The notes under the pieces were generated by a model. That model did no database searches and was not told the DNA's origin. It was given only the letters and a program-made list of their open reading frames with translations. Below, one piece after another: positions 1 to 5,215 of a stretch of DNA of 5,343 nucleotides (the stretch's first letter is position 1; every line of letters starts with the position of its first letter). Position numbers and translations under genes: made by a program. Origin of the DNA: Bacteroidota bacterium (GTDB lineage: Bacteria; Bacteroidota; Bacteroidia; Chitinophagales; Chitinophagaceae); contig CANGUS010000143.1 in assembly GCA_947457085.1 (NCBI GenBank), forward strand, positions 1 to 5,343, read 5' to 3'.

Positions 1-738
1 ACCTAAAAAATGTGACGTGCCTGATTGTAATGCCTTCCCATCTTGCATCAGTGCCTCTATGGTATAGGTATCCTCTGCTCCAGCAAAACGTTCATTCGCA
101 CTTTTTACACCTTGTATAACTGGCATTGCCATAAAGTTTTCAGCAAAATCAGCATATACATTAATCATTTGTTTAGTTTCTAAGATTGCTTCCTCTTCTG
201 TTGCATGCGCGGTATGCCCTTCTTGCCACAAAAACTCAGCTGTTCGTAAAAATAAACGAGTTCGCATTTCCCAACGAACAACATTTGCCCATTGATTGAT
301 TAATATAGGCAAATCTCTATACGATTGAATCCAACCTTTATATGTATTCCAAATAATAGCTTCACTTGTGGGGCGAACCACTAATTCTTCTTCTAATTTT
401 GCTTCTGGGTCTACGATTAGTTTACCCGGATTATTGGGGTCGTTTTTTAATCGGTAGTGTGTAACTACTGCACATTCTTTGGCAAATCCTTCTGCGTTTT
501 TTTCTTCTGCTTCAAATAAACTTTTAGGTACAAATAATGGGAAATAGGCATTTTCATGTCCCGTTTCTTTGAATTTTTTATCTAAAACATCCCGCATGTT
601 TTCCCACAAAGCATAGCCATAGGGTTTTATCACCATACAACCTCTAACTGCACTGTAATCTGCTAAACCAGCTTTTAAAATCAAATCATTATACCATTTG
701 CTATAATCTTCACTTCTTGGTGTTATTTCTTTACTCAT
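1..738 (-). CDS. proS: Prolyl-tRNA synthetase, N-terminal half (runs off the left edge)
   Basis: Class II aminoacyl-tRNA synthetase that charges tRNA-Pro with proline using ATP in the cytoplasm. Reading from ATG at 738 toward position 1 gives 246 codons with no stop; the family is usually about 490 residues, so roughly half is present. Visible signatures are MVIKPYGYALWENM (about residues 35-48, motif 1 region), the VVRPTSEAIIW block with the TSE substrate loop (about 120-130), and motif 2, VVRWE followed by RTAEFLWQEGHTAHAT (about 153-180), with the motif 2 Arg at about residue 155. This block order without an inserted editing domain fits the eukaryote/archaeal-like ProRS found in Bacteroidota rather than the long E. 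coli type. The start MSKEITPRSEDYSKWYNDL is preceded by an A-rich leader without a Shine-Dalgarno sequence, normal for this phylum. It is divergent from the gene at 994. The identification is very secure; only the C-terminal half is unseen. Confidence 0.96.
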   Translation of the reverse strand, partial: MSKEITPRSEDYSKWYNDLILKAGLADYSAVRGCMVIKPYGYALWENMRDVLDKKFKETGHENAYFPLFVPKSLFEAEEKNAEGFAKECAVVTHYRLKNDPNNPGKLIVDPEAKLEEELVVRPTSEAIIWNTYKGWIQSYRDLPILINQWANVVRWEMRTRLFLRTAEFLWQEGHTAHATEEEAILETKQMINVYADFAENFMAMPVIQGVKSANERFAGAEDTYTIEALMQDGKALQSGTSHFLG

Positions 739-993
739 TTGAGATTTTTTTCTATTAAATTTTACTTCAAATTACAGCGCAAATTACTACAAAGTTTTTA
801 GGCTATTATAATATATTTTTTTGTATACATAATATTATTAATTGTGAGTGCTTTGAAACTTAGTATTTTATTTATTTAAGTTAAATATTTATGCTTTGTT
901 AATAGAACGATTTTTTATGAATTATTTTAAACTTTTTACAAAACTTACTGTCTTAATGATGTAATTTCGATAAACAATATAAAAATATACAAC
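739..993. promoter_or_regulatory. Divergent AT-rich intergenic region between proS and the Trp-Asn-rich protein gene
   Basis: These 255 bases hold no plausible gene and must carry the promoters for both flanking genes. Toward the plus-strand gene, TAATTTCG at 962-969 matches the Bacteroidota -7 consensus TAnnTTTG at 7 of 8 positions and sits about 24 nt before the ATG, but no TTG is found at the expected -33 distance, so it is only a candidate. Toward proS I find no full match; two direct copies of CAAATTAC (768-775 and 780-787, 12 bp apart) lie 30-50 nt upstream of the start and read GTAATTTG on the minus strand, one base short of TAnnTTTG. The middle part (about 800-930) is almost pure A/T. 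Confidence 0.4.
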
Positions 994-2511
994 ATGAAAA
1001 ATTTATTTTTAACCCTTACTTGGATGTTTGTTTTTTTTAGCAGTCCACTTTTTGCACAAAGTTATGATGATGTGTATAGTAATTCAAACCCATCAACGAA
1101 TGGAAATTCAAATCAACAAAATAGTCAATCGAATCAAAATACACAATCGTCAAATGCCTCTAGATATGATAATGTAGATGATTTAGACTATGTAAATGAT
1201 CAAAATAACAATTCAAACTACAATAACAAAAGTTATGGTTACAGTGATGATGAGGATTATTATGATGATCAAAATGACGATTCATATTTTTATGCCTCTA
1301 GAATAATCCGTTTTTACAGACCGATGAGAAGTTGTGGTTATTATAGCCATTTTTACAGAGATCCTTATTGGTGGGATTGGTCTTTTAGTTACCCATCTTG
1401 GTACATGACCACTCCTTCTTGGAACTTTGGTTGGAACAATTGGGGGATTAGTATAGGATACAATAATTGGGGCTGGAATAATGGTTGGAATAATTGGGGC
1501 TGGAATAATGGTTGGAATAATGGTTGGAATAATTGGGGTTGGAACAATGGTTGGAATAATTGGGGTTGGAACAACGGCTGGAATAATTGGGGTTGGAATA
1601 ATGGTTGGAATAATGGTTGGTGTGGAAACGGTTGGAACAATGGCTGGAATAATGGTTGGAATAATGGATGGTGTGGATTTAATAATGGCTGGAATAATGG
1701 CGGATTTTATGGAGGTAGAAACAATTATAAATACGGTCCAAGAAGTTCTGTAAATTCTACCAATAGAAATGTTGGAATAGACAGACCACAAAGAGACAGA
1801 GTGATGCAATTAAAAAACAATCCGAATCCGATGCCTGTTAATAACAGAGTGAATTCTTTAGATGATGTTAGACGAAATAATGTTTCTACTGAAAGAGAAA
1901 TGAATCAAAGTAATTCAGATAGAAGCAATCGTTTTCAGGCACCAAGAGAAATTATTCGATCAGAAAGAACTCAAATTGATCCAAATTCTTCAAGACAACT
2001 ATCCAATCCAAATAGAGATATAAATGAAGATAGAAGAAGAATGGATCAACAACGATTTGAAATGGAAAGAGCAAGAAATTTTCAAAATGAAAATCGTGGA
2101 AATCAAAGAAATTCAGAAATTCAACAAGATCGTTTTAATCAACAAGATCGTTTTGAACGAAATAGACAAAATGAACAAAGAAGATTACAAGAACAAAGAA
2201 GACAAGAAATTCAACAAAGAGGAAATGATAGACAAAATAATAATCGAATGAATATTGAACCTCAACGAAATTATCAGTCTAACGAAAGTTCTCCAAGACA
2301 AGAAAGAAGAATAGAACAACGTCAATACCAAAGACAAGAGCGCAGTGAACCAAGATATGAAGCACCAAAAAGACAAGAGCGTAGTGAACCAAGATATCAA
2401 GCGCCTAGCCGTCAAACCCCTGCTCGTCAAGAATCACGTAGTTATGAATCACCTCGTACAAATTCTCCTTCATCATCAACTCCTAGTATGGGAGGTGGGC
2501 GAAGAAGATAA
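994..2511 (+). CDS. Secreted low-complexity protein with Trp-Asn-Asn-Gly repeats and an Arg/Gln-rich tail; function unknown
   Basis: A 505-residue exported protein of unknown function. Residues 1-21 form a signal peptide (MKNLFL..., hydrophobic core, then SSPLFA before QSYDD) with no lipobox Cys. Residues 22-98 are rich in Asn, Ser, Gln, Asp and Tyr and strongly acidic near 62-96. Residues 99-145 are aromatic (RIIRFYRP, DPYWWDWSFSYPSW). Residues 146-237 are tandem WNNG/WNNWG units. Residues 240-505 are rich in Arg, Gln, Asn and Glu, probably extended or coiled-coil-like, ending in GGGRRR, with a duplicated 13-residue unit at 447-471. Only three Cys are seen in the mature part (114, 210, 227). 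Similar proteins beside proS and a FadL-like gene in Flavobacteriia are sometimes annotated 'vitellogenin II precursor'; that is recollection and says nothing about function. The start is chosen for the signal peptide; its leader is A-rich with no Shine-Dalgarno. Overlapping open frames inside the repeat are by-products of its composition. A surface, matrix or envelope role is inference. Confidence 0.88.
   Translation: MKNLFLTLTWMFVFFSSPLFAQSYDDVYSNSNPSTNGNSNQQNSQSNQNTQSSNASRYDNVDDLDYVNDQNNNSNYNNKSYGYSDDEDYYDDQNDDSYFYASRIIRFYRPMRSCGYYSHFYRDPYWWDWSFSYPSWYMTTPSWNFGWNNWGISIGYNNWGWNNGWNNWGWNNGWNNGWNNWGWNNGWNNWGWNNGWNNWGWNNGWNNGWCGNGWNNGWNNGWNNGWCGFNNGWNNGGFYGGRNNYKYGPRSSVNSTNRNVGIDRPQRDRVMQLKNNPNPMPVNNRVNSLDDVRRNNVSTEREMNQSNSDRSNRFQAPREIIRSERTQIDPNSSRQLSNPNRDINEDRRRMDQQRFEMERARNFQNENRGNQRNSEIQQDRFNQQDRFERNRQNEQRRLQEQRRQEIQQRGNDRQNNNRMNIEPQRNYQSNESSPRQERRIEQRQYQRQERSEPRYEAPKRQERSEPRYQAPSRQTPARQESRSYESPRTNSPSSSTPSMGGGRRR
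1429..1704 (+). repeat. In-gene tandem repeat encoding Trp-Asn-Asn-Gly units
   Basis: The DNA repeats near-identical 12-bp (G-W-N-N) and 27-bp (W-N-N-G-W-N-N-W-G) units, built from TGGAATAAT with GGT or TGGGGT linkers. Five copies of the nine-residue unit can be traced at residues about 158-206, followed by shorter four-residue units and two GWCG interruptions (residues 208-211 and 225-228). Synonymous changes (GGC/GGT, AAC/AAT) show that the copies have diverged slightly. Such arrays can gain or lose units by slippage or recombination while staying in frame, because every unit is a multiple of three. Confidence 0.93.
2332..2406 (+). repeat. Two direct 39-bp units in the Arg-rich tail
   Basis: Residues 447-458 read RQERSEPRYEAP and residues 460-471 read RQERSEPRYQAP, so one 13-codon unit is duplicated in frame. 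The surrounding tail has looser RQ/QER periodicity, suggesting that this part also expanded by duplication. Confidence 0.85.
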
Positions 2512-2518
2512 TCCATAA

Positions 2519-2536
2519 ACAAATTCAATGCATCAT
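2519..2536. repeat. 18-bp sequence repeated exactly at 4790-4807 (copy 1)
   Basis: The 18-mer ACAAATTCAATGCATCAT lies just after the stop codon at 2511 and runs into the 5' arm of the terminator at 2527-2575. The identical 18-mer occurs on the same strand at 4790-4807, downstream of tRNA-Val. The match does not extend clearly on either side. Confidence 0.8.
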
Positions 2537-2575
2537 CTATTGTAATCAAACTTATTGTAGATGATGCGTTTTTTT
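2527..2575 (+). terminator. Intrinsic terminator of the repeat-protein gene
   Basis: GCATCATCTA at 2530-2539 pairs with TAGATGATGC at 2558-2567 (10 bp, extendable by wobble and A-T pairs on the outside), with a loop of about 18 nt and a seven-T run at 2569-2575. It begins 16 nt after the stop codon at 2511. Confidence 0.8.
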
Positions 2576-2593
2576 ATAAAAATAAAATACGAT

Positions 2594-4108
2594 ATGAAAA
2601 AAAGAATTATAACAATATTTATTTTATCCGCTTTTGCAATCAAAGCAACTGCACAAGATGAAAATGATGCGCTTCGATTTGGAATGAGTCAATATTTTGG
2701 AACTGCAAGAGGAATGGCTATTGGAAATGCAACAGGAAGCATTGGAGGTGATTTTAGCACCTTGTCGGTAAACCCTGCTGGCATTGGTATATATAGGAAA
2801 AGTGAATTTTCATTTACGCCTAATTTTTCAAATGCAAAAAATGAATCAACTTATTTAAATGAAAATATGTCGGATCGTAAATCTAAATTGCATTTTGCTC
2901 AAGTTGGATTGGTAATCACCAACGCTAAAAAAGGCAATGCAGCCAAAAGAAGTGCATGGAAAACAGGTTCCTTTGCTTTTGGAATGAATAAAATTGCTAA
3001 TTTTTCAAACAACTATTCATACACAGGCAAAAACAATTTAAATTCAATTGTTAATAAATGGGCAAATGATATAAATGCCCTTGGGGGATTTTCTAGCTTG
3101 GCTAACGCAAATTACAGTGCCTACGCTGCCTATCAAACTTATTTAATTGATAAAAACTTTGCTGGTGATACTACAAAAGTAAAATCATATGTTCCTACAG
3201 CAGCTGGTTTACAACAAACAAAACAAGTTTTTGAAACTGGAGGTATGAATGAAGTTGTCTTCACTGCGGGGGGGAATTATTTAGATAAATTAATGCTAGG
3301 AGCAACCTTGGGAATTACTTCAATTAATTACAATCGATCATTTAATTTTGAAGAAAGAGATCTTTCAGGAAATTTAAGTAATGATTTTAGTTCTTTTCAA
3401 TACACTGAAAAATTAGCCACATCTGGTACAGGAGTTAATCTGAAACTTGGCGCAATTTTAAAAGCCTCTGATAATTTTCGATTTGGGTTAGCGCTACATA
3501 CCCCAACTGCTATTTTTTTAGATGATTTCTCATCCATTGTAATGACTTCAAATACAGATAGTTTACTAACTCGAAACAATCCGTCAGCAAGTCCAATCAC
3601 TACTTTCAAGCAAGATTCTGTTCTAATATATAATTATACATTGTATACCCCTGGAAAAGTGATTGGTAGTTTTACACTTTTATTTAATAAAAAAGGATTT
3701 TTAACTGCAGATATTGAATATCTAGATTATTCAAGTATGACATATCGTTTTGAAGATGCAGATTTTTTGGCGGAAAGTTCGATGAATAATACGATACAAA
3801 AAACGTATAAAAGTGCGGTAAATGTTAGAGTGGGTGCCGAAGCAAAGTTACAAGATGTTAGCTTAAGAGCAGGCTTTGCATTTTATGGCAGCCCATATCA
3901 ATCTACTGTAGTCAATTCCGATAGATTGTTATTTAGTCTTGGAACAGGTTATCGCACCAATACTTGGTTTTTAGATGGTGCTTTTGTACACAGCATGCAA
4001 AAAATAGCTGAAAAGCCGTATGTTTTAAATAACTTAAATGACGTTTCCAATGCGATTATAAAAAATAACAGCAGTCAATTATTGATTACCTTAGGTTGGA
4101 AGTTTTAA
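2594..4108 (+). CDS. Outer-membrane beta-barrel protein, FadL/OmpP1 family ('hemin receptor'-like)
   Basis: A 504-residue outer-membrane protein. Residues 1-20 are a signal peptide (MKKRIITIFILSAFAIKATA, AxA-type site before Gln21). The N-terminal block YFGTARGMAIGNATGSIGGD (34-53) leads into STLSVNPAGIGIYRKSEF (about 55-72); the NPAG motif and preceding Gly-rich segment are typical of the FadL/OmpP1/TodX family, whose N-terminus plugs the barrel. The rest shows alternating aromatic strands and ends LLITLGWKF with the terminal Phe expected for BAM-dependent insertion. Relatives import long-chain fatty acids or other hydrophobic compounds; in Flavobacteriia such genes are often named 'hemin receptor', but nothing here shows heme binding. 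An upstream in-frame ATG at 2561 would add 11 residues (MMRFFIKIKYD), but it lies inside the preceding terminator's 3' arm and would place non-signal sequence before a clean signal peptide, so 2594 is preferred. The gene is 82 nt after the repeat-protein gene and ends with its own terminator. A seven-G tract lies at 3268-3274. Substrate unknown. Confidence 0.9.
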   Translation: MKKRIITIFILSAFAIKATAQDENDALRFGMSQYFGTARGMAIGNATGSIGGDFSTLSVNPAGIGIYRKSEFSFTPNFSNAKNESTYLNENMSDRKSKLHFAQVGLVITNAKKGNAAKRSAWKTGSFAFGMNKIANFSNNYSYTGKNNLNSIVNKWANDINALGGFSSLANANYSAYAAYQTYLIDKNFAGDTTKVKSYVPTAAGLQQTKQVFETGGMNEVVFTAGGNYLDKLMLGATLGITSINYNRSFNFEERDLSGNLSNDFSSFQYTEKLATSGTGVNLKLGAILKASDNFRFGLALHTPTAIFLDDFSSIVMTSNTDSLLTRNNPSASPITTFKQDSVLIYNYTLYTPGKVIGSFTLLFNKKGFLTADIEYLDYSSMTYRFEDADFLAESSMNNTIQKTYKSAVNVRVGAEAKLQDVSLRAGFAFYGSPYQSTVVNSDRLLFSLGTGYRTNTWFLDGAFVHSMQKIAEKPYVLNNLNDVSNAIIKNNSSQLLITLGWKF

Positions 4109-4133
4109 TTCTAAAAGCATAAAATAGTATATC

Positions 4134-4164
4134 AATCTCGTTAAATACTTAACGAGATTTTTTT
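4134..4164 (+). terminator. Strong intrinsic terminator after the FadL-like gene
   Basis: AATCTCGTTAA (4134-4144) pairs perfectly with TTAACGAGATT (4149-4159) around a four-base ATAC loop, followed by a T-run (4158-4164). It separates the outer-membrane gene from rnpB, which therefore needs its own promoter. Confidence 0.92.
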
Positions 4165-4188
4165 ATATAATTTAATCTTTTGAAACTG

Positions 4189-4196
4189 TACCTTTG
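4189..4196 (+). promoter_or_regulatory. -7 box of the rnpB promoter
   Basis: TACCTTTG is an exact match to the Bacteroidota -7 consensus TAnnTTTG. Its last base is five nucleotides before 4201, the first base of the RNase P P1 helix, which is where initiation is expected. I see no TTG at the -33 position; the bases there are AT-rich and overlap the tail of the preceding terminator. Confidence 0.75.
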
Positions 4197-4200
4197 CCAA

Positions 4201-4572
4201 ACTGCAAGTACAGCTATCGCCGTTCAAGCAATTGAAAGGAGGAAAGTCCGGACAGCAAAGAGCAACGTACCACCTAACAGATGGTATTTGCAGAAATGTA
4301 GATAAGACAGTGCCACAGAAAATAACCGTCCTAGCGATTACTCGTTACGATAAGGGTGAAAATGTGAGGTAAGAGCTCACAGTATTTATGGTAACATAAA
4401 TTTCGGGTAAACCTAACGTGCTGAAATGTCAAATAAGTGAGTGATTGAGAGCGGCTCGTTCGATATTCATGGGTAGGCAGATGGATTCTATTAGTAATTT
4501 TAGAACTAGATAAATGATAGCTATGAAATAGCAATGTTTCAAAAACAGAATCCGGCTTACGTACTTGCAGTA
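4201..4572 (+). ncRNA. rnpB: RNase P RNA (bacterial type A)
   Basis: Catalytic RNA of ribonuclease P, which removes 5' leaders from tRNA precursors. The ends pair perfectly: ACTGCAAGTAC (4201-4211) with GTACTTGCAGT (4561-4571) forms an 11-bp P1. Conserved core elements appear in order: GAGGAAAGTCCGGAC (4239-4253, CR-I and 5' strand of P4), AAGGGTGAAAATGTGAGGTA then AGAGC (about 4351-4375), GGGTAAACC (4405-4413), AGATAAATGAT (4508-4518) and ACAGAATCCGGCTTA (4545-4559, CR-V and 3' strand of P4). The length of about 371 nt fits type A RNAs. It lies between a terminator and tRNA-Val, with its own -7 box just upstream. Short open frames crossing this region on either strand are not genes. The ends could be off by a few bases. 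Confidence 0.97.
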
Positions 4573-4585
4573 TTTTTTATTTTTT
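4561..4585 (+). terminator. Probable rnpB transcript end
   Basis: The 3' strand of P1 (4561-4571) is followed by six T (4573-4578) and, after AT, five more T (4581-4585). P1 plus this T-run would act as a terminator, although the other arm of the stem lies some 350 nt upstream, so release may instead rely on processing. No separate local hairpin is seen. Confidence 0.5.
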
Positions 4586-4595
4586 ATAAAAAAAA

Positions 4596-4626
4596 TTTGT
4601 TACTCTAAAATGTTTTTCTATATTTG
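4596..4626 (+). promoter_or_regulatory. Promoter of tRNA-Val (Bacteroidota type)
   Basis: TTTG at 4596-4599 (-33 element) and TATATTTG at 4619-4626 (exact TAnnTTTG -7 element) are separated by 19 nt, the preferred spacing for the Bacteroidota primary sigma factor. Initiation about 5-7 nt downstream would leave a leader of about 8 nt before the tRNA at 4641. Confidence 0.88.
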
Positions 4627-4640
4627 CACTCCAATCAAAA

Positions 4641-4715
4641 GGGAGTGTAGCTCAGTTGGTTTAGAGCATCTGCCTTACAAGCAGAGGGTCCGCGGTTCGA
4701 ATCCGTGCACTCCCA
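4641..4715 (+). tRNA. tRNA-Val, anticodon TAC
   Basis: A complete 75-nt cloverleaf. The acceptor stem GGGAGTG/CACTCCC (4641-4647 and 4708-4714) is perfect; the D arm is GCTC/GAGC; the anticodon stem TCTGC/GCAGA flanks loop CTTACAA, giving anticodon TAC (reads GTA and other GTN codons by wobble); the variable loop is GGGTC; the T arm CGCGG/CCGTG has one G-U pair around TTCGAAT. The discriminator base is A4715 and CCA is not encoded (next bases CAA), so the 3' end must be added by CCA nucleotidyltransferase. It has its own promoter and terminator. Confidence 0.97.
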
Positions 4716-4723
4716 CAAAACAT

Positions 4724-4750
4724 AATCCAGACAATTCGTCTGGATTTTTT
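4724..4750 (+). terminator. Intrinsic terminator after tRNA-Val
   Basis: AATCCAGAC (4724-4732) pairs perfectly with GTCTGGATT (4738-4746) around a five-base loop, ending in six T (4745-4750). ACAAAAC (4715-4721) and GTTTTGT (4751-4757) form a further outer complementary pair. Confidence 0.9.
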
Positions 4751-4757
4751 GTTTTGT

Positions 4758-4855
4758 CAATTTTGCATAAATATTTCTGGGATCGCTATACAAATTCAAT
4801 GCATCATTTCTGTTCTACAAGTGTTATTTTCTTTAATAGGAAACATCTTACATGG
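4758..4855. other. Non-coding stretch after the tRNA terminator
   Basis: I see no credible gene, promoter or RNA here on either strand. Open frames through it are short and do not resemble proteins. The only notable item is the second copy of the 18-bp repeat (4790-4807). Confidence 0.55.
4790..4807. repeat. 18-bp sequence repeated exactly at 2519-2536 (copy 2)
   Basis: ACAAATTCAATGCATCAT is identical to the copy beside the stop codon and terminator of the repeat-protein gene. Here no hairpin arm follows, so if it was copied, only the first part of that 3' region came with it. Confidence 0.8.
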
Positions 4856-4877
4856 AAAAACTAAAATTGTAGTTTTT
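4856..4877 (-). terminator. Possible weak terminator of the LuxR-like remnant
   Basis: AAAAACTA (4856-4863) pairs with TAGTTTTT (4870-4877) around a six-base loop. Read on the minus strand it falls about 18 nt after the stop codon at 4896 and ends in five T. The stem has only one G-C pair, so it may be a chance palindrome. Confidence 0.3.
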
Positions 4878-4895
4878 GTTAACGATATATTTCAA

Positions 4896-5045
4896 TTAAA
4901 TTTTTATAAGTTTGTTTTTCAAAGCATATACTACAATTCCAGCAGATGTATGAACATTCATTTTTTCTTGGATTTTTACTTTTTGATTTTCTATAGTTCT
5001 TTTACTGCCTCCTAATTGATCAGCAATTTCTTGTAGGCTCTCAAG
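4896..5045 (-). pseudogene. C-terminal fragment of a LuxR/GerE-type helix-turn-helix regulator
   Basis: On the minus strand, about 46 codons ending at TAA (4898-4896) read LQEIADQLGGSKRTIENQKV, then KIQEKMNVHTSAGIVVYALKNKLIKI. This is the C-terminal part of a LuxR-type DNA-binding domain: the EIAxxL helix, the S-K-R-T-I-E-N recognition helix (usually ...TVENH), then the KMNVHTSAGIVVYAL dimer helix. The first helix of the domain (usually LTxREREVL) and everything before it, such as a receiver or sensor domain, are missing. The frame runs upstream only to a TGA near 5100 and contains no start codon before the homology. The sequence immediately upstream belongs, in a different frame, to another protein fragment, so this is a remnant that probably cannot be expressed alone. 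A full-length protein would be a transcription factor. The domain assignment is fairly secure; its upstream boundary (5036-5045) is approximate. Confidence 0.72.
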
Positions 5046-5215
5046 CCTGTGGTGCCAGTTTGTGCTACCATCGTATTTACAGATGTGATTTCAAATGTTT
5101 GACAATTTGAAAAAACATCTTTGTCAGCAAATGCTCCATTTGCAATTCCTTCTTTGTTTGCTACAAAACGAGCTATTAAATCATTTGCTTTTGCAACAGA
5201 AATTTGATGTGTCAT
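5012..5215 (-). pseudogene. Truncated small hypothetical protein, 3' end replaced by the LuxR fragment
   Basis: ATG at 5215 opens a 67-codon frame, MTHQISVAKANDLIARFVAN onward, containing ADKDVFSNCQTFEITSVNTM and then AQTGTTGLRAY, before an out-of-family end KKLLIN and TAG at 5014-5012. The amphipathic N-terminal helix and the Gly-Leu-Arg-Ala-Tyr segment resemble, from memory, a conserved small protein of unknown function in Flavobacteriia, which continues past this motif into a beta-strand-rich half. Here that half is absent: after about 5045 the DNA encodes the LuxR helix-turn-helix in another frame, and the last seven codons are just a shadow of it. I therefore call it truncated by a deletion or recombination junction. 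No recognisable promoter lies upstream. Whether the 67-residue product is made is unknown; a genuine short protein is the alternative. Confidence 0.5.

Noticed and set aside
1429..1704. CRISPR-like appearance of the regular repeat
   Set aside because: The units are contiguous coding triplets with no unique spacers, and no cas genes are present.
1282..1809. Long open frames overlapping the Trp-Asn repeat (minus 1282-1809, minus 1389-1640, plus 1481-1753)
   Set aside because: The repetitive DNA lacks stops in several frames, so these Pro/Ile-, Gln/Phe- and Gly/Ile/Val-rich translations are by-products. They have no signal peptide, leader or family resemblance, while the 994-2511 frame has all the coding features.
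2024..2430. Open frames in the Arg/Gln-rich tail (plus 2024-2251, minus 2185-2430)
   Set aside because: They are caused by the biased purine-rich composition of the real frame and sit wholly inside it.
2561..2593. Upstream ATG adding 11 residues to the FadL-like protein
   Set aside because: It lies in the 3' arm of a terminator and puts MMRFFIKIKYD before a clean signal peptide starting at 2594.
3397..3609. Minus-strand 70-codon frame inside the FadL-like gene
   Set aside because: It is antisense to a convincing gene and has no recognisable protein features.
4331..4534. Minus-strand 67-codon frame
   Set aside because: It lies wholly antisense to the RNase P RNA core and has no protein features.
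4565..5015. Plus-strand frames 4565-4864 and 4749-5015
   Set aside because: The first reads through the tRNA-Val promoter, gene and terminator; the second is Phe/Ile-rich AT noise antisense to the LuxR fragment.
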